5,941 nucleotides of DNA from Hyphomicrobiaceae bacterium (GTDB lineage Bacteria > Pseudomonadota > Alphaproteobacteria > Rhizobiales > JAKIUO01). Below the pieces are notes generated by a model. It did no database searches. It saw only the letters and a list, made by a program, of their open reading frames with translations, and was not told where the DNA came from. Numbering within the stretch: the first letter of the stretch is position 1; each line of letters opens with the position of its first letter. The position numbers and the translations under genes were made by a program. The stretch is from assembly GCA_021647535.1 (NCBI GenBank), contig JAKIUO010000175.1:1-5941 (forward strand). The letters run 5' to 3'. Shown here in pieces: positions 1 to 5,013 of this stretch.

Positions 1-3
1 GGC

Positions 4-1752
4 TTATTGTGCGACAATCTTTTCAGCGTGCGAGGCGGTGAGGTCGAAGGCGGCGGCCATCAGTGCTTTGGTGTAGTCGATTTGCGGGTCATCAAAAATC
101 TGTTTGGCCGGGCCTTCTTCAACAGCAATACCATTGCGCATGACGATGACATGGTTGGCCAGCGCCCGCACAACGCGCAGGTCGTGGGAAATAAACAGAT
201 AAGACAGCTTGTGCTTTTCCTGCAATTTTAACAGCAATTCGACAATCTGCGCCTGCACCGAGACATCAAGGGCGCTGGTGGGCTCGTCCAGCATGACGAA
301 TTTGGGCTCTAGCACCATGGCTCTGGCAATGGCGATGCGCTGGCGCTGGCCGCCGGAAAATTCATGGGGATAGCGGTCTTGGGCAGATGGATCAAGGCCG
401 ACTTCCTCCAGCTCGAACGACACGCGGTCGCGGCGCTCGGCCTTTGTAAGGTCGGGCTGCTGGATAATGAGGCCTTCTTCGATGATCTGATTGATCGACA
501 GGCGCGGCGACAAGGAGCCATAAGGGTCCTGAAAAACGATCTGCATGTCGCGGCGCAACGGGCGCATATCCTTGATTTGATACTCGTCAATACGTTCGCC
601 AATATAGGAAATGGGACCCTGCGACGATATGAGGCGCAAAATGGCAAGGCCCAGGGTTGTTTTGCCCGATCCACTTTCACCAACAATACCAAGGGTCTGC
701 TGTTCGCGCAGCTTTAGAGAGACGCCGTTGACGGCTTTGACATGATCGACGGTTTTGCGGAAAAAGCCACGCTTGATGGGAAACCAGACTTTGAGATCTT
801 TGGTTTCGATGATGGTGGTGGCATTTTCATCGTCTTCGGGCGGCTCGCCTTTGGGTTCGGCATTGAGCAAATGCTTTGTGTATTCGTGCTGAGGATCATT
901 AAAAATCTCCAGCGTGTCGCCTTTTTCGACGATCTCGCCATTTTTCATGACGCAGGTACGATCGGCCATTTTGCGGACAATACCAAGATCATGGGTGATC
1001 AGCAGCGGCGCCATGCCCATGTCTTTGTGCAGCGTTTTGAGCAGCTCAAGAATTTGCGCCTGAATGGTCACATCAAGCGCCGTTGTTGGTTCATCGGCAA
1101 TCAGCAGATCGGGTTCGTTGGCCAGCGCCATGGCGATCATCACACGCTGGCGCTGCCCGCCAGACAATTGATGCGGGTAGCTTTCAAGGCGTTGTTCCGG
1201 GTCTTTGATCCCGACCTTGTGCAGCAGATCAAGGACGATCTTGCGGGCCGCTTCTCCTGACAGGCCGCGATGCAATTCCAGCACCTCGCCGACCTGACGC
1301 TCAATGGAGTGCAGCGGATTGAGGGAGCTCATGGGCTCTTGAAAAATCATCGAAATGGCGTTGCCGCGATATTGGCGCAGCTTGCGGCCGCGCACCTTTA
1401 GCAAATCGTCCTCGCCCTTGAAAAAGATTTCTCCACCGGGGTGAGAGGCTGCGGGGTAGGGCAACAGGCGCATGATAGAGAGGGCGGAGACGGTTTTGCC
1501 TGAGCCACTCTCACCGACCAGCGCCACAGTTTCCCCCGGTTTGATGTCAAAGCTGATATGGCGCACGGCATGGGTGATGCGCTTGGCCGAGCGAAAATCA
1601 ACACAAAGATCACGCACTTCGATCAGTCGGTCTTCCAGAGGCGGGGCCGTGTTTTTGGCACGCGTCGCCCCTGTTGATGTGGGCTCCGCGCTGCTATGAA
1701 CGGACTTTTGGGCCTGCTTGCGACCTTTTTTGCGGCTTTTGTTTTTTTTCAT
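4..1752 (-). CDS. yejF: Peptide ABC transporter, tandem ATP-binding subunit (YejF-like)
   Basis: This is the energising subunit of an oligopeptide importer, with two ABC ATPase domains fused in one cytoplasmic chain. Numbered from the ATG at 1752 (582 residues), domain 1 has Walker A GESGSGKT at 80-87, Q-loop Q138, signature LSGGQ at 196-200, Walker B D220/E221 and H-loop H254. Domain 2 has Walker A GESGSGKT at 358-365, Q408, signature FSGGQ at 465-469, D489/E490 and H523. Both sites therefore look catalytically competent. Each domain is followed by the peptide-transporter C-terminal motif (PQHEYT at 287-292, PQIDYT at 556-561). The pattern IFQEPMSSLNPLH and the paired domains match E. coli YejF as I recall it, which is about 530 residues. 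The start is uncertain: a GTG at 1791 adds 13 residues but has no Shine-Dalgarno sequence, so I chose the ATG. About 35 basic, low-complexity residues precede domain 1. The stop codon is at 4-6. Permease and binding-protein genes are not in the window; YejF is certain as a family and less certain as an orthologue. Confidence 0.93.
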   Translation of the reverse strand: MKKNKSRKKGRKQAQKSVHSSAEPTSTGATRAKNTAPPLEDRLIEVRDLCVDFRSAKRITHAVRHISFDIKPGETVALVGESGSGKTVSALSIMRLLPYPAASHPGGEIFFKGEDDLLKVRGRKLRQYRGNAISMIFQEPMSSLNPLHSIERQVGEVLELHRGLSGEAARKIVLDLLHKVGIKDPEQRLESYPHQLSGGQRQRVMIAMALANEPDLLIADEPTTALDVTIQAQILELLKTLHKDMGMAPLLITHDLGIVRKMADRTCVMKNGEIVEKGDTLEIFNDPQHEYTKHLLNAEPKGEPPEDDENATTIIETKDLKVWFPIKRGFFRKTVDHVKAVNGVSLKLREQQTLGIVGESGSGKTTLGLAILRLISSQGPISYIGERIDEYQIKDMRPLRRDMQIVFQDPYGSLSPRLSINQIIEEGLIIQQPDLTKAERRDRVSFELEEVGLDPSAQDRYPHEFSGGQRQRIAIARAMVLEPKFVMLDEPTSALDVSVQAQIVELLLKLQEKHKLSYLFISHDLRVVRALANHVIVMRNGIAVEEGPAKQIFDDPQIDYTKALMAAAFDLTASHAEKIVAQ

Positions 1753-1791
1753 ATTCCGACCGGTGTGAGTTTCGTTTCCATTTGGCTCCAC

Positions 1792-1855
1792 ACTAGGGTA
1801 AACCGGGCTTGTTGTTCAAGAACACTTATGCAAAGAAATCCGTGTGGGAAGAAAA
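1792..1855. promoter_or_regulatory. Divergent yejF-like / cysS intergenic region
   Basis: This short stretch must hold the promoters of both divergent genes. On the minus strand TTGAAC (1814-1819) and TAGTGT (1790-1795), 18 bp apart, form a weak sigma70-like pair. Its start would lie near 1783, which would exclude the GTG start at 1791 and favour the ATG at 1752. An interrupted palindrome, TGTTC-AA-GAACA (1813-1824), overlaps that -35 box and could be an operator. I find no convincing -35/-10 pair for cysS. All of this is pattern reading only. Confidence 0.25.
1846..1851 (+). promoter_or_regulatory. Ribosome binding site of cysS
   Basis: GGGAAG lies four bases before the ATG at 1856. An in-frame GTG at 1844 would give four more residues (MGRK), but it sits on top of this site and has no purine-rich sequence of its own in front. 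The ATG is therefore the better start. Confidence 0.6.
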
Positions 1856-3382
1856 ATGACAAATATCGCGCTGAACCTCTATAATACGCTGACCCGCAAA
1901 AAAGCTCCGTTTGAGCCGATCGACAAGGACAATGTGCGGCTCTATGTGTGCGGGCCAACGGTCTATGATTTTGCTCATATCGGCAATGCCCGCCCGGTGA
2001 TTGTGTTTGATGTATTGTTCCGCCTTTTGCGCCATCTTTATGGCGTGGAGCATGTGACCTATGTGCGCAATATCACGGATGTCGATGACAAGATTAATGC
2101 CCGTGCTGCGCAGCAATATCCTGATGTGCCGCTGAACGAAGCCATTCATACGCTGACAAAGGGCACCACAAAGCAGTTTCACGAAGATATCGCCGCGCTG
2201 GGCGTGCTGGAGCCTTCACAGGAACCTCGCGCCACTGACCATATTGACGGCATGATCGAGATGACAAAGGTGCTGATCGAAAAAGGCCATGCCTATGAAG
2301 CGCAGGGGCATGTCCTGTTTGATGTCGCCAGCGATAAAAATTATGGCGATCTGTCCAACCGTTCGGTTGACGAGATGATGGCCGGGGCGCGCGTTGAGGT
2401 TGCTGATTATAAAAAGAACCCGATGGATTTTGTCCTGTGGAAACCCTCAACCGGCGATGAGCCGGGCTGGGACAGTCCTTTTGGTGAGGGCCAGGGGAGA
2501 GGTCGTCCCGGCTGGCATCTGGAATGTTCGGTGATGAGCCGCAAATTACTGGGCGAGCGTTTCGATATTCATGGCGGCGGGCTCGATCTGATTTTCCCCC
2601 ATCACGAAAATGAAATCGCCCAAAGCACCTGCGCCCATGAAAATGAAGTGATGGCCAATGTCTGGATGCATAATGGCTATTTGCAAGTCGAAGGCGAGAA
2701 GATGAGCAAGTCGCAGGGCAATTTCATTACGATAAATGAGTTGCTGAAGGAATGGCAGGGCGAGGAGCTGCGCTTCAACATGCTGCGCACCCATTATCGC
2801 CAGCCCATTGACTGGACGGCCAAGGGTCTCAGCGAAACAAGGCGCAATCTGCTGCGGTTGCAAAAGAACTTCAAACCGCTAGAGGGTGGGGTTGATGCCG
2901 TGGAGCTGGTGGCCGATGGGCAATTTCTGGAGGCCCTTTGTGATGATTTGAATGTCCATCAGGCCACCAGCCGCCTGTTTGAGATGCAAAAAAAGATCGC
3001 CCGGGCGACGGGAGCGGAAAAGGAGAAGCTTGAACAAAGCTTTTCCGCCTCGCTGACCCTGATTGGTTTTGAACGTCTTGATCTTTATTCTCCATTTGGG
3101 GCGGGAGAAGACACAATGGAGGTCAAAAAAACTCAGCTTGATGAAGCGCGCAAATATGCGGTGACCCCAATGCCGGGGCAGGATGTGAAATATGCCTTGT
3201 CGAAGATGGAGCCCGAGAAGCTCAATCAGATGATCGAGGATCGTCTGGCGGCGCGCGATGCCAAGGACTGGGCCAATGCCGATCGCATCCGCGATGAGCT
3301 TGGCGCGCTGCATATCGAGTTGCACGATGGCAAGGACCCAGACACCGGCAAGGTGATCACCCGTTGGGATATAAAGCGATGA
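1856..3382 (+). CDS. cysS: Cysteine--tRNA ligase (CysRS)
   Basis: This class I aminoacyl-tRNA synthetase activates cysteine with ATP and charges tRNA-Cys in the cytoplasm; it is normally essential. From the ATG at 1856 it has 508 residues. The family start motif is CGPTVYDFAHIGNARP, with C32 as first zinc ligand and HIGN at 41-44 as the HIGH motif. The other zinc ligands are C224 (in WHLECS), H249 and E253 (in FPHHENE), with the same 25- and 4-residue spacings as C209, H234 and E238 of the E. coli enzyme. The second ATP-binding loop is KMSKSQGN at 282-289. The DALR-type helical region and tRNA-binding C-terminal part follow, including an ADRIRDEL helix near 475-482. At 508 residues it is longer than E. 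coli CysRS (461), with much of the extra length around 405-445, as I recall for alphaproteobacterial members. The reading frame is intact. It is divergent from the yejF-like gene and lies 112 bp before the DUF423 gene. Confidence 0.98.
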   Translation: MTNIALNLYNTLTRKKAPFEPIDKDNVRLYVCGPTVYDFAHIGNARPVIVFDVLFRLLRHLYGVEHVTYVRNITDVDDKINARAAQQYPDVPLNEAIHTLTKGTTKQFHEDIAALGVLEPSQEPRATDHIDGMIEMTKVLIEKGHAYEAQGHVLFDVASDKNYGDLSNRSVDEMMAGARVEVADYKKNPMDFVLWKPSTGDEPGWDSPFGEGQGRGRPGWHLECSVMSRKLLGERFDIHGGGLDLIFPHHENEIAQSTCAHENEVMANVWMHNGYLQVEGEKMSKSQGNFITINELLKEWQGEELRFNMLRTHYRQPIDWTAKGLSETRRNLLRLQKNFKPLEGGVDAVELVADGQFLEALCDDLNVHQATSRLFEMQKKIARATGAEKEKLEQSFSASLTLIGFERLDLYSPFGAGEDTMEVKKTQLDEARKYAVTPMPGQDVKYALSKMEPEKLNQMIEDRLAARDAKDWANADRIRDELGALHIELHDGKDPDTGKVITRWDIKR

Positions 3383-3402
3383 GGTTAGCAGTCAAATCGT
3401 CA

Positions 3403-3415
3403 TAGCCGCTGGCTA
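3403..3415 (+). terminator. Weak hairpin after cysS
   Basis: TAGCC-GCT-GGCTA forms a 5-bp stem with a 3-base loop 20 bp after the cysS stop, followed by AAAATTTT. The stem is short and the T run is poor, so it may be only a partial terminator or chance. Confidence 0.22.
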
Positions 3416-3421
3416 AAAATT

Positions 3422-3449
3422 TTGAAAACAGTTATTTATCCCTTATATT
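3422..3449 (+). promoter_or_regulatory. Putative sigma70 promoter of the DUF423 gene
   Basis: TTGAAA (3422-3427) and TATATT (3444-3449) are separated by 16 bp in an AT-rich patch that stands out from the GC-rich surroundings. The start would be near 3456, leaving a leader of about 40 bases with the purine-rich GAGAGG (3481-3486) eight bases before the ATG at 3495. This suggests the gene can be transcribed separately from cysS. Confidence 0.45.
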
Positions 3450-3494
3450 AGCTGATATTGAGGATAAAATCAGACGAGAAGAGAGGGCTTTGCC

Positions 3495-3911
3495 ATGGGA
3501 TTTCGTTTCTGGATTGTTGTCGCGGGCCTGTTCGGTGCCATGGGCGTGCTGATGGGGGCCATGGGGGCGCATATGTTCGCTGGTGAGCTGACCGGTGAGC
3601 GTGCCGTGTTTTTTGAAAAGGCCTGGCGCTATCATATGCTGCATGTCATGGCGATTCTGGCCAGCACTTGGCTGATCTGGATCTTCGAATATCGTTTTGG
3701 CGGCGTCGGGGCGTGGAGCGCCCGTCTGGCGGCGATCTTTTTTGCTCTTGGCATCCTGCTGTTTTCTGGCGTGCTTTATATCCAGGCCATTGCTGGCGGT
3801 TCGCCAACCCTGCCGCTGGTGCCTGTTGGTGGCATAAGCTTTATATTGGGCTGGATCATGATCGCCGTATCTGGCTTTCGCCTGCCATCATTCAACGGCA
3901 AGTCCGACTAG
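3495..3911 (+). CDS. DUF423 family (YgdD-like) small inner-membrane protein
   Basis: This 138-residue hydrophobic protein matches the DUF423/YgdD family, whose members are about 120-135 residues long and have no firmly established biochemical role. The family signatures visible are GAMGAHMF (21-28), FEKAWRYHMLH (40-50), GILLFSGVLYIQAIAG (86-101) and PVGGISFILGW (110-120). Four membrane spans are apparent, at about 4-25, 46-65, 76-97 and 108-127, with a short polar C-terminus. The ATG at 3495 is preceded by GAGAGG at a spacing of eight bases, and the protein starts directly with the first span, as is usual in the family. It follows cysS in the same direction after 112 bp with its own candidate promoter, so co-transcription is possible but not required. 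It converges on the LOG-family gene. Family assignment is confident; function is unknown. Confidence 0.9.
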   Translation: MGFRFWIVVAGLFGAMGVLMGAMGAHMFAGELTGERAVFFEKAWRYHMLHVMAILASTWLIWIFEYRFGGVGAWSARLAAIFFALGILLFSGVLYIQAIAGGSPTLPLVPVGGISFILGWIMIAVSGFRLPSFNGKSD

Positions 3912-3928
3912 AGTTCTTTTGACAAGAA

Positions 3929-3953
3929 GCCTATGCCGGACACGATGATAGGC
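3929..3953. terminator. Possible hairpin in the convergent spacer
   Basis: GCCTAT (3929-3934) and ATAGGC (3948-3953) are perfect inverted arms with a 13-base loop. A competing pair, ATGCC (3933-3937) and GGCAT (3951-3955), overlaps it. The position between two convergent genes suits a bidirectional terminator, but neither strand shows a proper T run next to the stem, so the call is weak. Confidence 0.25.
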
Positions 3954-3982
3954 ATTTGAGCACAACCTGTTCTGACGGACTG

Positions 3983-4603
3983 CTAGAGTTCAGACGGGAA
4001 GGCTGTATTACCGGGCAGTACGTCCATGGTTGAGGCGATTTTGATGGCGGTGGGCACGATGTCCTTGGCCTGATCGACAACTTTAAAGCTCACTTCGAGA
4101 CCCGGGCGAATAAAAGTTTCGGCGCTCATATGGCTCAAAAGGTCGAGCAAAGGCTGCCAGTAATTTTCGATATTGGCGATAATAATGGGTTTGTTGTGCT
4201 GGTTGAGCTGTGACCAGGTGATCTGCTCCATCAGCTCATCAAGGGTGCCAGCGCCGCCGGGCAGGGCGACAAAGGCGTCGGCCTTGGCAAACATATATTG
4301 CTTGCGCTCGTGCATACTGTCAGTGATGATCAGTTCTTGTACATCTTGCAGCATCATTTCTTTTGCGGACAGGAAGGCCGGGATAATGCCGGTCACATGA
4401 CCACCAGCATCAAGGGTGGCGCGCGCCACTTCGCCCATCAGCCCCAGACTGCCACCGCCATAGACCAGACCGATTTTGTGTTCGGCCAGGCTTTTTCCTA
4501 ATGTTCGGGCAGCTTTGGCAAAGGCTGGATTAACTCCAGAGCCGGATCCGCAGTAAACACAGACCTTTTTGATTTGTGCTTTCTTTAATATACGTGTTTC
4601 CAT
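3983..4603 (-). CDS. LOG-family (TIGR00730) Rossmann-fold protein, probable nucleotide phosphoribohydrolase
   Basis: This 206-residue cytoplasmic protein belongs to the LOG family (once misnamed lysine decarboxylase). Studied members hydrolyse cytokinin riboside 5'-monophosphates or other nucleoside monophosphates to free base and ribose 5-phosphate. Visible motifs are the first strand and loop VCVYCGSGSG (14-23), VYGGGSLGLMG (47-57), MHERK (97-101) with the family arginine R100, and PGGAGTLDE (115-123) with the catalytic glutamate E123, so the active site looks complete. The ATG at 4603 is chosen because AAGGAGAAG (4607-4615) lies ideally in front of it. The frame stays open upstream to 4750, but that part is Pro/Arg-rich and unlike the family. 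It converges on the DUF423 gene and diverges from the envelope-protein gene. Whether the substrate is a cytokinin precursor or a housekeeping nucleotide cannot be told from sequence. Confidence 0.93.
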   Translation of the reverse strand: METRILKKAQIKKVCVYCGSGSGVNPAFAKAARTLGKSLAEHKIGLVYGGGSLGLMGEVARATLDAGGHVTGIIPAFLSAKEMMLQDVQELIITDSMHERKQYMFAKADAFVALPGGAGTLDELMEQITWSQLNQHNKPIIIANIENYWQPLLDLLSHMSAETFIRPGLEVSFKVVDQAKDIVPTAIKIASTMDVLPGNTAFPSEL

Positions 4604-4606
4604 AGT

Positions 4607-4615
4607 CTTCTCCTT
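4607..4615 (-). promoter_or_regulatory. Strong ribosome binding site of the LOG-family gene
   Basis: On the minus strand AAGGAGAAG is followed by the ATG at 4603; the AGGAG core (4610-4614) is six bases from the start. This is the clearest Shine-Dalgarno sequence in the window, and it decides the start against upstream in-frame codons. Confidence 0.85.
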
Positions 4616-4622
4616 CAGATCT

Positions 4623-4643
4623 GTCCGAAAGAGTATTTCGGAC
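4623..4643 (-). promoter_or_regulatory. Leader hairpin / inverted repeat before the LOG-family gene
   Basis: GTCCGAAA (4623-4630) and TTTCGGAC (4636-4643) are perfect 8-bp arms around a 5-base loop. In the minus-strand transcript the stem ends eight bases before the Shine-Dalgarno sequence, so it could be a leader hairpin or an operator. It shares the GGAC arm with the palindrome at 4640-4651. No protein or ligand can be named. Confidence 0.4.
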
Positions 4644-4651
4644 GGCCGTCC
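4640..4651. promoter_or_regulatory. 12-bp perfect palindrome at the predicted LOG transcription start
   Basis: GGACGGCCGTCC is self-complementary over 12 bp. It lies immediately downstream of the candidate -10 box, over the expected +1 position, which is a common place for repressor operators. The role is inferred from position alone. Confidence 0.35.
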
Positions 4652-4681
4652 ATAATGCACCATGAGCAGGGGATTTGGCAA
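4652..4681 (-). promoter_or_regulatory. Putative sigma70 promoter of the LOG-family gene
   Basis: On the minus strand TTGCCA (4676-4681) matches five of six -35 consensus bases and CATTAT (4652-4657) four of six -10 bases, with an 18-bp spacer. Transcription would start near 4645 and give a leader of about 40 bases containing the hairpin at 4623-4643. Confidence 0.4.
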
Positions 4682-4875
4682 GCCTGCGAACGGGGTAGGG
4701 GATTGTTTTGGGCGAGGAGAGCGGCGAGACGGCCTATCTCGTGATGGCAATGGGGCGTCATTTTTACCGTGCCGACAAAAGAATATTGGCGTGAGGCTTT
4801 GATCTGTGTAGTGTAAGCTTCAGAAAGATATGAAAAAATTTGATTTTGGGTGGTTTCTCCAAGGAGATTTGGCCT

Positions 4876-4938
4876 TTGAGCGAGAATATTGCAAGTCAGG
4901 GGTTCAAAGTGTTGAAATTAAAGCTCACTTTGGTGTAA
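4876..4938 (+). CDS. Candidate 20-codon leader ORF
   Basis: A TTG at 4876 is preceded by AAGGAG (4861-4866) at a spacing of nine bases and opens a 20-residue frame (MSENIASQGFKVLKLKLTLV) ending in TAA. It is in the same frame as the downstream envelope-protein gene but separated from it by two stop codons (4936-4938 and 4960-4962). It could be a leader peptide, a remnant of a longer N-terminus, or chance. The good ribosome binding site is the only support. Confidence 0.15.
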   Translation: MSENIASQGFKVLKLKLTLV

Positions 4939-4941
4939 ATA
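4912..4941 (+). promoter_or_regulatory. Weak promoter candidate for the envelope-protein gene
   Basis: TTGAAA (4912-4917) is followed after 18 bp by TAAATA (4936-4941), a poor -10 match. It is the best-placed pair I found before the gene starting at 5014. Confidence 0.2.
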
Positions 4942-5013
4942 GGTTTTGATCAATCGGTGTAGGCTGATGAGGTCAAATTGTTGGAAAAATTACGTGCGAG
5001 GCGTCAGTTCAAG

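Larger units (their letters stand above)
4604..5013. other. 410-bp divergent intergenic region
   Basis: This region separates the LOG-family gene from the envelope-protein gene. The left third holds the LOG leader, palindromes and promoter. From about 4755 to 5010 the sequence becomes AT-richer and has no convincing long reading frame. It contains a small interrupted palindrome, TCTCC-AA-GGAGA (4856-4867), a short candidate leader ORF (4876-4938) and weak promoter-like sequence (4912-4941). I see no tRNA, known riboswitch or mobile-element end. Confidence 0.6.

Noticed and set aside
742..1260. Plus-strand ORF of 172 codons inside the yejF-like gene
   Set aside because: It is antisense to well-supported ATPase motifs; its composition is that of a reverse-complement shadow and no family is recognisable.
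1844..1855. GTG start of cysS four codons upstream
   Set aside because: It overlaps the GGGAAG ribosome binding site that serves the ATG at 1856, and has no site of its own.
1826..2450. Two minus-strand ORFs opposite the start of cysS
   Set aside because: Both are antisense to conserved CysRS sequence, have no ribosome binding site of note, and look like shadows.
2546..3325. Minus-strand ORFs of 105, 81 and 148 codons opposite the second half of cysS
   Set aside because: They are opposite strongly conserved coding sequence, including KMSKS, and show no recognisable domain.
3908..3991. Target-site duplication of a mobile element
   Set aside because: Only 66 bp separate the two 9-base copies, too little for an insertion sequence, and there are no terminal inverted repeats at the edges.
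4604..4750. N-terminal extension of the LOG-family gene by 49 residues
   Set aside because: It is Pro/Arg-rich and unlike the family, covers the promoter and palindromes, and the internal ATG at 4603 has the best ribosome binding site in the window.
4830..4949. Plus-strand 39-codon ORF beginning MKKFDFGWF
   Set aside because: It has only a weak AGAAAG upstream, no recognisable motif, and overlaps the alternative leader ORF in another frame; chance is likelier.
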